A stretch of DNA of 64,000 bases. Source: DATGPD01 sp041398565 (GTDB lineage Bacteria; Planctomycetota; UBA1135; UBA2386). Shown here in pieces: positions 18,416 through 26,921 of this stretch; the first letter of the stretch is position 1; every line of letters begins with the position of its first letter. The position numbers were made by a program, and so were the translations under genes. Where the stretch lies: contig JAWKUN010000005.1 in the NCBI GenBank assembly GCA_041398565.1, positions 868,001-932,000 of the forward strand. Reading direction: 5' to 3'. The notes below the pieces were generated by a model. That model did no database searches and was not told the DNA's origin. It was given only the letters and a program-made list of their open reading frames with translations.

Positions 18416-19902
18416 AGCTCTGCGCGGTGGCTTGCCTCAGCGCGGCGGTCATCGCGCAGGCAGGCGAGGCCGGAGGCAAGGTCGCCGAACACGAAGGTGC
18501 AAGACTCGGAGCGGCCGAGCCCGAAGCCGGCGAGCGCGCTGCCTTCGACGCCGCCCTGGTGCACCGTTGGGCACCGATCCACCATCAGGATGTCGACGTC
18601 ACCGGCTCCGACGGGTGCAGGGGTCGCGCCGACTACCTGACCGCGGTCGACTACGACGGCGACTGGGACTGCGCCAACAACTGGGAGCACCTACCGTCGC
18701 ATCCGCTCGTGGCGCACGTGTACGCCTCGGTCGTCGAGTCGGCGACGCACTGGTTCCTCGTCTACGCCTTCTACCACCCGCGCGACTGGAGCGACGTGCC
18801 GATCGTCGGCGCTCTCGACTCGCACGAGAACGACCTCGAGGGGCTGCTCGCGATCGTGCGCCGGCCGAGTGCCGGCACCGATCGGTTCGGCACCCTCGAG
18901 GCGATGGTCACCGTGTTCCATCGCGACTTCTACACGTTCGTGCCCGAAGGCAGCCCGCTGCGGACGGGTCAGGAGACTGTGGACGGGAACGTGACGTGGT
19001 GCGACGACCACGGCACGGCGCGGCCGATGACCGCGCAGCAGGCGAAGGGGCATGGCCTCAAGGCATGGCCCTACGTGCAGATCGACGGTGGCGACGGCAT
19101 CGTGTACGCGCCGACGCTCGGGCGAGTCGCGGAGCCCGCCGGTCCGAACGACCGCCAAGCGCAGTACCGGCTCGTCGACATCTTCGCGCCCGGCGGCCTG
19201 TGGGCGCACCGAACGGACCCGCACACCTTCGCGTCGCCGGGATCGTTCCGCGGCGACAACGGAGTCGACAACGCGGCTCACGCGCCGTGGAGCTGGGACG
19301 ACCACGACGACGGCCACCGCCTGCGTGGGGGCGAGCTGGCCCTGGACCCGGCGAAGCTGGCGTCGATCTACTTCCGAGGCTTCCCCGCCGCCGGTCGCGT
19401 GTACCTGCGCAACCGCTACCTCGACATCGAGCCACGGCCGCGACCCACCGGCACGGTGGAGGTCGGCCCGTACGTCTTGACCTGGCGCCCGCCGCACGTC
19501 GGCGACGGCGACGACGAGTTCGCGGGGCACGGCCCCCGGGTCGAGGTCGCGGTGCGCTTGCAGATCGCCGCCGGTGGCCGGCGGCTCGAAGCCATCGTGG
19601 ACATGACAGCCGAGGAGTGGGAGGACGGCACCCGCAGGAGCGACTTCACCACCGCCCGAGGCACGTCGCCGGCGCGGGTGCTCTACCAGGCGCCCGAGGG
19701 CCAGCGCATCGCGGCCATCCTCGGACCGACCTCTTCCACCCTGCGCTACGTCGACCACGACCACGATCTGGACGAGTTCCGCCGGTCGGCCTCGGAGCTG
19801 GTGCAGATCTACGAGTGCGTCGGCGACTCGAAGGGCCGCGACGCCGGCCGTGCGACCCGGGTCACCGCCTACCTCAACCCCATCCTGCTACGGCTGGAGT
19901 GA
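18412..19902 (+). CDS. Exported Vps62-like protein
   Basis: 496 residues with signal peptide MKLCAVACLSAAVIAQAG. The conserved-looking core (HRWAPIHHQDVDVTG, YDGDWDCANNWEH, WFLVYAFYHPRDWSD, SHENDLEGLLAIV) resembles the Vps62/DUF946 family, whose biochemical role is unknown. The cluster of His, Asp and Glu residues in HENDLEG and RDW suggests a metal or active site. The C-terminal third is beta-rich and ends without a membrane anchor. It overlaps the lipoprotein gene before it (ATGA), and the pair stands apart from other genes. Family assignment is from motif appearance only. Confidence 0.65.
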   Translation: MKLCAVACLSAAVIAQAGEAGGKVAEHEGARLGAAEPEAGERAAFDAALVHRWAPIHHQDVDVTGSDGCRGRADYLTAVDYDGDWDCANNWEHLPSHPLVAHVYASVVESATHWFLVYAFYHPRDWSDVPIVGALDSHENDLEGLLAIVRRPSAGTDRFGTLEAMVTVFHRDFYTFVPEGSPLRTGQETVDGNVTWCDDHGTARPMTAQQAKGHGLKAWPYVQIDGGDGIVYAPTLGRVAEPAGPNDRQAQYRLVDIFAPGGLWAHRTDPHTFASPGSFRGDNGVDNAAHAPWSWDDHDDGHRLRGGELALDPAKLASIYFRGFPAAGRVYLRNRYLDIEPRPRPTGTVEVGPYVLTWRPPHVGDGDDEFAGHGPRVEVAVRLQIAAGGRRLEAIVDMTAEEWEDGTRRSDFTTARGTSPARVLYQAPEGQRIAAILGPTSSTLRYVDHDHDLDEFRRSASELVQIYECVGDSKGRDAGRATRVTAYLNPILLRLE

Positions 19903-20031
19903 GACGAGCGCGACGAATCGTGGCTCAGGAATCAGAAGCGCGACCAGCCCCTGACTCACGCTGTCTCGGCTTCGAGTCACTTCGCAGCGGGGATCTCGAA
20001 CTCGGCGACTTCTTCGGCCGTGAGCCGAGCT

Positions 20032-21612
20032 CTAGCGCCGCCCCACCGGTCGCGGCCACGCCACTGTGGCGCCGGGCGCGAGGTCGAGCCGCTCGGACGC
20101 CAGCACGGCAGCACCGTGCACGACGTCGATCCGCCAACGCCCAGGCAGCAGGTCGCGGAACTCGAACTGCCCCGCAGGGGTGGGCACGGCGCGGTAGAGC
20201 CCTGCCAAGCGCGCCGGCAGCGCGACATCGAGGTGCGTCGCCACCACCCGTAGCTCGTGCGGTGGGAGCCCGGCCGCCACCACGCCACGCAGGCTACCGA
20301 GGGTCTGCGCGGGATCGTCCACATCGATGCGCCGGGTCTCGCCGGCCGCCAGCTCGATCTGCGTGCCGAGCCCCAGCTCGCCGGCGACGCGCGCCAGCTG
20401 CCGACACACCGCATCCTCCGGGTAGTCGACGAAGACCTGGTGCCCACCGGGCGTCAGCTCCGTCAGTTCGAAGGTGCCGCCGGCGAGCAAGGGTGCCCGC
20501 CGGATGGGTCCGTCGGCGTGCCGGAACACGATCTCGGCGCGCTGGCCCGCGCGCACGCCACGCACGGTGCCGAGCGCGTGCGCCCCGGCCGGCAGACGAA
20601 GGTCGACGCGCTGCGGCGACGCGCTGGTGGAGGCGTGCACCACGACGACACCGCGCGCCTGCGGCAGGCCGTCGCGGAAGGCAGTGACGTCGTGTTCGCC
20701 GAGCGACAGGCTGGGCAGCGTGTAGTCACCGTGCAGGTCCGTGCGTGCGTGGCCGCTTCCGGCACGCGCAGGGCGCCCCACGAAAGAAACCGTCGCGCCC
20801 GGCACCGGCGCCCCCTGGGCATCGACGAGCGCGCCGACGACGCAGCCTCCCGGCTCCAACCAGACGTCGGCCTGGACCGTCGTGTCGGCGCGCATCGACA
20901 GAGTCATCGCCGCCGGAGCGAACCCCGGCGCCGAGATCGTGACCAGCACGTCTTCGGCCTCGTCTCGAGTGGCGCGGAAGACGCCTTGCGGCCAGGTCTG
21001 GGCAGGAGCGTCGTCGCTACCGAGCCCGCGCGTCTCGCCGTCGGCTGCCTGCAACCGCGCGCAGAAGTGCTCGACCGGGACGCTGTCGCGGCGCCGCACC
21101 GTCAGTGCCAGACCCGGGCGGCGCAGCAACCGCACCTCGAGCTGGTGCGACCACGGTGCCACCGCCCCGACGTTGGCCAGCAGGTAGTCGGCGTGATGCG
21201 CGAGCACTCTCACCTCGCCAGGTGGGACGTCGCGCGGCAAGAGGAACGAGCCGTCGGGACGCGAGCGAGTCTGCCGTGACGCCCCTTCCTGCGGCGGAAC
21301 CACCACGACCTCGGCGTCGCCGATCGGGCGGCCGCTGCTGTCGACCACGCGACCGCGCAGGCCGTCGCCGGCGCCGTCCACGACCGTGCGCTCGGGCGGC
21401 GTGGGAGGCGCGATCTCGCCACCCGCGGGCGGCAACGACCCGTACTCCGGCTCGGAGTCACCACCCGCCTGCGCGACGTGACCGGAGGCCGCCGCGACCG
21501 TCGCTGCGCTCGAGCTCCGCGTGCACCGCGAAGCCGCCAGCGCCGCCAGCAGCCCGGCAAGGAGCAGGGACGCACCGAGCCGAGCCGGGGTCGCGAGCGA
21601 GCGTACGTTCAT
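20032..21612 (-). CDS. Membrane-anchored protein with carboxypeptidase regulatory-like domains
   Basis: 526 residues. A single N-terminal hydrophobic segment (ARLGASLLLAGLLAALAASRC) could be a signal anchor or lipoprotein-like signal. At least three carboxypeptidase regulatory-like beta-sandwich repeats follow: GLRGRVVDSSGRPIGDAEVVV, GALVDAQGAPVPGATVSFVG with TDLHGDYTLPSLSLGEHDV, and a third near TPAGQFEFRDLLPGRWRI. No peptidase catalytic residues are present. Such proteins are usually extracellular structural or binding proteins. It is convergent with the Vps62-like gene. The 19903-20031 gap shows nothing of note. Confidence 0.82.
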   Translation of the reverse strand: MNVRSLATPARLGASLLLAGLLAALAASRCTRSSSAATVAAASGHVAQAGGDSEPEYGSLPPAGGEIAPPTPPERTVVDGAGDGLRGRVVDSSGRPIGDAEVVVVPPQEGASRQTRSRPDGSFLLPRDVPPGEVRVLAHHADYLLANVGAVAPWSHQLEVRLLRRPGLALTVRRRDSVPVEHFCARLQAADGETRGLGSDDAPAQTWPQGVFRATRDEAEDVLVTISAPGFAPAAMTLSMRADTTVQADVWLEPGGCVVGALVDAQGAPVPGATVSFVGRPARAGSGHARTDLHGDYTLPSLSLGEHDVTAFRDGLPQARGVVVVHASTSASPQRVDLRLPAGAHALGTVRGVRAGQRAEIVFRHADGPIRRAPLLAGGTFELTELTPGGHQVFVDYPEDAVCRQLARVAGELGLGTQIELAAGETRRIDVDDPAQTLGSLRGVVAAGLPPHELRVVATHLDVALPARLAGLYRAVPTPAGQFEFRDLLPGRWRIDVVHGAAVLASERLDLAPGATVAWPRPVGRR

Positions 21613-21672
21613 GGCTGGCTCATGGTCGGAGCGAGTCCGTCGCCGAGCACGATCTCACGCCCATTCCGTCGC

Positions 21673-23358
21673 TCAATTGCTGAAGGTCTGGCCGGTGTTG
21701 CGCGACCCCTTGGTGGCTGGGATCGGCGACGACCACGAGAAGTCCTCCGGACCATTGCCATTGCCCTGCAGCTGCAACGAGTAGCCGACCGGAGTGCTGG
21801 CCGTCTCGCTGGTAGCGATGGCGGTCGAGGTCCTGCCGGTAGCGGCGCCGTTCGTCGCCGTGAACGTCCCCTCGTAGCTCAGGAACTGCAGCACCGTGCC
21901 GGTCGGCGACACCAGCGCGATCCCGTCGGGCGCCCCGTTCTGCAGCACCACCGAGAAGGCGCGGGTACCGAAGCCGTTGCTCTGGTTGGCGAGCGTGCCG
22001 CTGAGGTTGACCGTGGTGTAGACCTGACCGTTGGAACCGTTGTAGGCCAGCAGCTTCCAGCCACTCAGGTCGGTGCCCGCCACGCCGGCGACCTCGACGA
22101 ACTCCCCGGTGTCGGTGCCGGCATTGTCGTAGTGGAACTCGTTGATCCAGGCCGCGGTGCTCGGCTGAGGTGCCTGCGGCCGCGCACTGGCCTGGGCACT
22201 GGCGCTCGACAGGTTGCCGGATACGTCCTGCGCCTTCACCACGTAGTAGTAGGTCGTGCCGTTGCTCACCGCGGTGTCGGTGTAGGCACTGACCGAGAGC
22301 AGGGTCGAAGAGATCTGCGCGTACGGGCCACCGCTCGTGGTCCCGCGGAAGACGTGGTAGCCGGCCAAGTCGGCGTCGGTGTTGCTGGCCCAGTCGAGAG
22401 CGACGTTGGCGTTGCCACCGACGGCCACCAGGCCGGTCGGCGCGTTCGGCGGCGTCGCGTCGCCACAAGCACCTCCGAACAGACACTCGACCCACTCGGG
22501 GTGATCGATGAACGGATTGCGGTTGCCCTGATAGGCGAACACCACGTCATTGCGCGCCATCTCCTTGGCGTCGACCGGATCCTCGGCATGCCATTGCCGC
22601 AGCACGCTCAGGAGGCCCATGTAGGCCACCGACAAGTTGGAGCCGGCATTGCTCGCCTGGATGAGATTGACGTCGTCGGTGAGACGGAGGTCGGGCTCGG
22701 CGTAGCCGGTGATGCCGTGCGTGCCGCCTTCGTAGCGCACGTCGAGATACATGAGCGCCCGCGCAACGTCGCCGCGGCGGTCTCCCCAGGTCTCCCAACG
22801 GCCGAGGGTGAAGGAGCCGTCGGTCCAGTTCGAGTTGCCCGGGTAGACGCCGCTGCCGCCACCGGCCCCGTTGTTGAACACGGTGACCTTCTCACTGGCC
22901 GCGGCGTCGGCGACGCGGTACGGCTTGTTGCTGCGCGAGCTGTTGTACGAGCTGTCGCAGAGGAAGAGGTGGTGGCAGTCGGTGTAAGGGTAGTTCGACG
23001 CGCCGTCGTTTGGGAAGCCGTACGACTTCGGCCAGGAGTGCTCGCGGTCGTAGCTGCTGGTGCCGCCTCCGACCTTGGTGTAGGTGCTGTTCTTGTACAG
23101 GTCGAGAATGGCGTTGCCGTTGCCCGGATGCTCGTCGGCCTGCTCGAGGATGTTCCAGGTGTCGGTGGCGCTCGACGTGTAGGGATAGCGCCGGTGGTCC
23201 TTGATCGCCGCGTGCAGCGTCTGCCGCAGCAGGGTCGGGCTCGAGGTGTTGACGCTCGCGTAGTAGCCGGGCGGCGCTTGGCCGAGCAGGGACGCGCAGA
23301 GAGCGAGGGGAGAAACGAACCAGGGCGCTCGTGCGCCGCGGTGAGGGAGTTCGTGCAT
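21673..23358 (-). CDS. Secreted endonuclease I with FN3 and lamin-tail domains
   Basis: 561 residues. After a signal peptide ending near CASLLGQA comes an endonuclease I (EndA/NucM) domain over about 290 residues, with the His-containing motif DREHSWPKSYGFPN, then DCHHLFLCDSSYNSSRSNKPY and the GDVARALMYLDVRYEG block. A fibronectin type III repeat (PPNAPTGLVAVGGNANVAL) and a C-terminal lamin-tail domain (AAWINEFHYDNAGTDTGEFV, ending SSPIPATKGSRNTGQTF) follow. The domain order suits an extracellular nuclease involved in nucleic-acid scavenging. A longer frame upstream of 23358 lacks a signal peptide. The 3' end is 60 bp from the start of the preceding reverse gene, so the two may be co-transcribed. 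Confidence 0.9.
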   Translation of the reverse strand: MHELPHRGARAPWFVSPLALCASLLGQAPPGYYASVNTSSPTLLRQTLHAAIKDHRRYPYTSSATDTWNILEQADEHPGNGNAILDLYKNSTYTKVGGGTSSYDREHSWPKSYGFPNDGASNYPYTDCHHLFLCDSSYNSSRSNKPYRVADAAASEKVTVFNNGAGGGSGVYPGNSNWTDGSFTLGRWETWGDRRGDVARALMYLDVRYEGGTHGITGYAEPDLRLTDDVNLIQASNAGSNLSVAYMGLLSVLRQWHAEDPVDAKEMARNDVVFAYQGNRNPFIDHPEWVECLFGGACGDATPPNAPTGLVAVGGNANVALDWASNTDADLAGYHVFRGTTSGGPYAQISSTLLSVSAYTDTAVSNGTTYYYVVKAQDVSGNLSSASAQASARPQAPQPSTAAWINEFHYDNAGTDTGEFVEVAGVAGTDLSGWKLLAYNGSNGQVYTTVNLSGTLANQSNGFGTRAFSVVLQNGAPDGIALVSPTGTVLQFLSYEGTFTATNGAATGRTSTAIATSETASTPVGYSLQLQGNGNGPEDFSWSSPIPATKGSRNTGQTFSN

Positions 23359-23495
23359 CGGTGGAGACGAGGGACGTCGCGGCCGAGGAACCGCAACTCG
23401 TCGCAGGCCGACGCCCAGGCACACGAGAAGACGTCCACAAACCGCGGAGCGAACGTTAGGCGCGCCGCGCCGCGTATCACGTGAGGCCTCCGTGA

Positions 23496-24320
23496 ATGTG
23501 CGCCGGCAGTCCCTCTGCGCTGCAAGTGCCGCGAATCCGCGATGCGTCGTTGGCGGCAATCGCGCCGCACGCGGCAACGGTGCCAGGCGACGGCACCACC
23601 ACCCGGCCACCCGAGCATCGGGAACCCGTTGTTTGTCCGGCTCGTCCGGCACCCTACGCTCGTCGCATCGCGTCGCCCCACGTTCCCGTTCTGTTCGCGG
23701 ACGAAGCCGTGCTCGTCGTCGACAAGCCGGCCGGCGTCCTCGTGGTGCCCGCCCCCGGACGGCGCGGCGCGACCGTGGTCGACCTGGTGTCGCGGAGCTC
23801 GGGCGCGCGCGTGCGTGCCGTGCACCGCCTCGACGTGGACACCAGCGGCGTGCTGGTGCTGGCCCGCACCGACGCGAGCGAGACGTGGCTCGAAGCCGTG
23901 TTCCGCGAGCACCGGGCCGAGCGCACCTACCTGGCGCTGGTCGGCCGCACACCCTCCCCGCCCGCCGGCCGGATCGAGTCGCGCCTGATCGTGGGCAAGG
24001 ACGGGATCGTGCGCTCGGTGCCACGCGGCGGCGAAGTGGCGATCACCGACTACCGGGTCGTCGGCCGGCGCGGCGGCGACGTGCTGGTCGAGTGCAAGCT
24101 GCAGACCGGCCGCCGCAACCAGATCCGCGTGCACATGCACGACCTCGGCTGCCCGCTGTGTGGCGACCGCAAGTACGGATGGCGCGCCCGCCCGGGCAGC
24201 ACGGCGTTTCCGCGGGTCATGCTGCACGCCGAGCGCATCGTGCTCCCGCGCGCCGACGGCAGGCCGAGCCTCGACGTGGCTGTCGACGCCCCGGAAGCCG
24301 CGCTCCACCGCGACCGGTGA
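23496..24320 (+). CDS. RluA-family pseudouridine synthase
   Basis: A pseudouridine synthase domain begins at VPVLFADEAVLVVDKPAGVL. It contains the catalytic motif HRLDVDTSGVLVLAR (catalytic Asp in RLD), GRRNQIRVHMHDLGCPLCGD and a final LHAERIVL block, so the enzyme should isomerise uridine in rRNA or tRNA. There is no S4 domain. The start is unclear: the open frame begins at ATG 23496, but the first about 55 residues look non-conserved. A promoter-like pair (TTGTCC 23633-23638, 16 bp, TACGCT 23655-23660) lies inside this region, hinting that the real start is nearer 23667, where no standard start codon is in frame. Confidence 0.88.
   Translation: MCAGSPSALQVPRIRDASLAAIAPHAATVPGDGTTTRPPEHREPVVCPARPAPYARRIASPHVPVLFADEAVLVVDKPAGVLVVPAPGRRGATVVDLVSRSSGARVRAVHRLDVDTSGVLVLARTDASETWLEAVFREHRAERTYLALVGRTPSPPAGRIESRLIVGKDGIVRSVPRGGEVAITDYRVVGRRGGDVLVECKLQTGRRNQIRVHMHDLGCPLCGDRKYGWRARPGSTAFPRVMLHAERIVLPRADGRPSLDVAVDAPEAALHRDR
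23633..23660 (+). promoter_or_regulatory. Candidate promoter inside the 5' part of the RluA frame
   Basis: TTGTCC (23633-23638) and TACGCT (23655-23660) are separated by 16 bp. If used, transcription would begin about 23667, just before the first homologous residues of the pseudouridine synthase. It conflicts with the annotated ATG at 23496. Confidence 0.35.
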
Positions 24321-24368
24321 CGACATCGTGCGGGCACACCACCGCCGCGGGATCGAGTGCGAGGCCGG

Positions 24369-25439
24369 TCAGTCGTCGGCGGCGAGGGCCGCCACCTTGC
24401 GCCGCTCGGTCGGCGTCAGGCCGGCGCCGAGCGCGGTCTGCCACAGCTCGCGCGCAGCGGCGCGGTCGCCGCGGCTCGCCAGCAGCGCCGCGAGGTTGAG
24501 CAAGCTCGGAACGTGGGTCGGCTGGAGAGCCAGGGCGCGGCGGTAGGCCGACTCGGCAGCCGGCAGGTCGCCGCTCTCCTCGCTGGCGTAGCCCTCGCCG
24601 TACACAGCATCGACGCTGCTCGAGTCCAAGCGCTGTGCCGCTCGGTAGAGGGCCCGCACCGCGGCGAGTTCGCCTTCGTCCGCCTTCTCGCCGCCGAGCT
24701 GCCACAAGCGGACGCGTGCCTGCGCCTCGCCGAGGACGCCCTGCGGGTCGCCGCCTGCCAGGACTCGGTATCTCTGGAACAACTCGACCACGTGTTGCCA
24801 AGCCTGCACCCGCGCCCCCGCGTCGGGGAGGCGCTCGGCCACGGTCGCCTCGCAGATGGCGAGCCGGTAGAGCGCCTGTGCGTCGTCGGGAACGAGCGCG
24901 TGCAGACGGGCGAGGAAGCCGCGCGCCCGCCTCTCCTCGCTGGCCTCGTAGGCAAGGAGACCGGCCAGGCGGAGGGCCGCGACGTGCTGCGGTTGCTGGG
25001 CGAGGAGCGGCGTCAGCACGTCGCTGGCGGCGCGGCCGTGGCCATCGGCGGCGTAGAAGCGCGCCAGGGCCAGCAGGATCTCGGCATCGCCGGGGGCCAG
25101 CTCGGCCGCCTGGCGCAGATCCCCCTCGGCCCGACGCCAGGCCAGCAGCTCGGGCGGGGTCTGCGCCTGCGCGTCGTGCATGCCACACACGCCCAGGGCC
25201 GCCCGCGCGCGAGCCTGCCGTGGGTCGATCGCCAGGGCCGCGTCGGCATCACGGCGGGCCGCGTCGAGGGCCCCGGCCACCGCAGCGGAGAGCGCCGCAT
25301 CGCCCAGCGCGTCGGCCTGTTGGCGCGCGGTGGCATCGAGCTCCGGGGCCGGGGGCAGCTCTTTGGCGTAGGCGCCCGGATCCACCGAGGGCGAGGAACA
25401 GGCCGCCAACGCGCATGCCAATGCCAGAAGCCTCCGCAT
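24369..25439 (-). CDS. TPR-repeat lipoprotein
   Basis: 356 residues with a lipoprotein signal (MRRLLALACALAAC, Cys at residue 14) and a long array of tetratricopeptide helices such as DAARRDADAALAIDPRQARA, GDLRQAAELAPGDAEILLAL and LPAAESAYRRALALQPTHVP. TPRs mediate protein contacts, so it is probably an outer-membrane scaffold facing the periplasm. GGGAGG precedes the ATG at 25439 by six bases, a good ribosome binding site. The gene is convergent with the RluA gene and divergent from the DUF1501 operon. Confidence 0.85.
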   Translation of the reverse strand: MRRLLALACALAACSSPSVDPGAYAKELPPAPELDATARQQADALGDAALSAAVAGALDAARRDADAALAIDPRQARARAALGVCGMHDAQAQTPPELLAWRRAEGDLRQAAELAPGDAEILLALARFYAADGHGRAASDVLTPLLAQQPQHVAALRLAGLLAYEASEERRARGFLARLHALVPDDAQALYRLAICEATVAERLPDAGARVQAWQHVVELFQRYRVLAGGDPQGVLGEAQARVRLWQLGGEKADEGELAAVRALYRAAQRLDSSSVDAVYGEGYASEESGDLPAAESAYRRALALQPTHVPSLLNLAALLASRGDRAAARELWQTALGAGLTPTERRKVAALAADD

Positions 25440-25525
25440 CGGCAGCCTCCCTTAGACGACCGGCGTGGCGGATGCCAGCTCGGATGGCGGCGCGGGTCGG
25501 TCGACCCATCTCCGACCCACGCGCC

Positions 25526-25531
25526 TACAAT
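25526..25531 (+). promoter_or_regulatory. -10 element of the second DUF1501 operon
   Basis: TACAAT matches the -10 consensus at five of six positions. A transcript from it would start about 25538, the first base of repeat R1 copy B, leaving an about 100-nt leader that contains the repeat. No clear -35 is visible. Confidence 0.4.
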
Positions 25532-25537
25532 GCCCGC

Positions 25538-25620
25538 GATGGCCGGATGACAGAGGTCGGTGGCCATCGCGCCAGCCACGCAGTGCATGGGGCCAGGCTC
25601 CATCGCTGAGCGCCAGCTGG
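25538..25620 (+). repeat. Dispersed repeat R1, copy B
   Basis: About 83 bp matching the copies at 43123 and 63822. GATGGCC (25538-25544) pairs with GGCCATC (25562-25568), and a second, degenerate arm runs from CCAGC to GCTGG. It lies in the presumed leader of the DUF1501 operon, in the same orientation as the genes. Confidence 0.75.
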
Positions 25621-25640
25621 CCCGCCCTCGGCTGCGTCCC

Positions 25641-26921
25641 ATGCAAGACACCACTCGCCGCGCGTTCTTGCAGCGCGCTTCTCTCGCCGGTCTCGGCGCC
25701 TCGAGCCTGCGCCCGACGCCCGCTCGCAACATCAGAAAGCAGGCCACGACCCCGCGCGCCAGGGCAGTGATCCACCTGCATCTCGAGGGCGGCCTCAGCC
25801 ACATCGACACTTTCGACCCCAAGCCCGACGCACCGGTGGAAGTGCGCGGGCCGTTCGCCACCGTCCGCTCCAAGCTCGACGGCGAGCCGCTCGGCCAGCT
25901 GCTGCAGCGCACCGCCGAGATCGCCGACAAGCTCACCCTGGTCCGCTCGTTCACCCATACCGAAGCCGACCACGACCGCGGTGCGCACTCGGTGCTCACC
26001 GGCTACCAGCCGAGCCCTGCGATCGTCTACCCCGCGCTCGGGGCGGTCGTCGCCCAGCAACTGGGGGCGCGCAACGACCTGCCGCCGTTCCTCGTCGTGC
26101 CGGGGCCCGGCTCGCGCTTCTTCGGCAGCGGCTACCTGAGCGCCGCATTCGCGCCGTTCTCGGTGGGCGGCGACCCTGCGGCGCAGGCGTTCAAGGTCCG
26201 CGACCTCGAGGCGCCACCCGACGTCGACGCGGCGCGTCAGGCGCGACGCGACGCGATGCTGGCGGCGCTCGACGCGGGCTTCGCCGCGCTCGGCGATGCG
26301 GACGCGGTGCACGCGGGTGCGGCCTTCCGTCGCCAAACGGGGGCACTGCTGCAGTCGCCGGCGGCGCGGGCCGCCTTCGACGTCGGCGCCGAGTCCGCCG
26401 CGCAGAAGAAGCGCTACGGGGGCAGCCGGTTGGGCATGAGCTGCCTCCTGGCGCGCAGGCTGGCGGCTGCCGGCGCCCGCTACGTGGCAGTGAGCACCGG
26501 CGGCTTCGATCACCACCAACGTATCGGCAACGATTTGCCACCGCGCATGGCCGAGGTCGACCAGGCGTTCGCTGCCCTCATCGCCGACCTCGATTCGCAG
26601 GGCCTGCTGCAGGAGACGCTCGTGCTCCTCACCAGCGAGTTCGGCCGCACGCCCAAGATCAACGCCGACGCCGGACGCGACCATTGGCCACGGGTGTTCT
26701 CGGTGGTTCTGGCGGGCGGCGGCATCAAGCGCGGCGTGGTACATGGCCGCAGCACCGCGACCGGAGCCGAACCGGAAGTCGACCCCGTGCGCCCCGCCGA
26801 CCTCGCCGCGACCGTGTTCACCCTGCTGGGCATCGACCCCGACACGCGCCTGCTCGCCGGTGGCGGCCGGCCGATCGGTCTGGTGCGCGACGGCCGCGTC
26901 CTGACGGAGATCCTGGGGTGA
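25641..26921 (+). CDS. DUF1501 protein, second copy
   Basis: 426 residues. The ATG at 25641 starts a Tat-like signal (TTRRAFLQRASLAGLGASSL). Family motifs include LHLEGGLSHIDTFDPKPD, DHDRGAHSVLTGYQ, GGFDHHQRIGNDLP, LTSEFGRTPKINADAGRDHW and the C-terminal LAATVFTLLGIDPDTRLL. It is only distantly similar to the DUF1501 protein at 1.3 kb (different loop lengths), so the two are not a recent duplication. It is the first gene of a four-gene operon and its stop overlaps the next start as GTGA. Repeat R1 lies in its leader. Confidence 0.92.
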   Translation: MQDTTRRAFLQRASLAGLGASSLRPTPARNIRKQATTPRARAVIHLHLEGGLSHIDTFDPKPDAPVEVRGPFATVRSKLDGEPLGQLLQRTAEIADKLTLVRSFTHTEADHDRGAHSVLTGYQPSPAIVYPALGAVVAQQLGARNDLPPFLVVPGPGSRFFGSGYLSAAFAPFSVGGDPAAQAFKVRDLEAPPDVDAARQARRDAMLAALDAGFAALGDADAVHAGAAFRRQTGALLQSPAARAAFDVGAESAAQKKRYGGSRLGMSCLLARRLAAAGARYVAVSTGGFDHHQRIGNDLPPRMAEVDQAFAALIADLDSQGLLQETLVLLTSEFGRTPKINADAGRDHWPRVFSVVLAGGGIKRGVVHGRSTATGAEPEVDPVRPADLAATVFTLLGIDPDTRLLAGGGRPIGLVRDGRVLTEILG

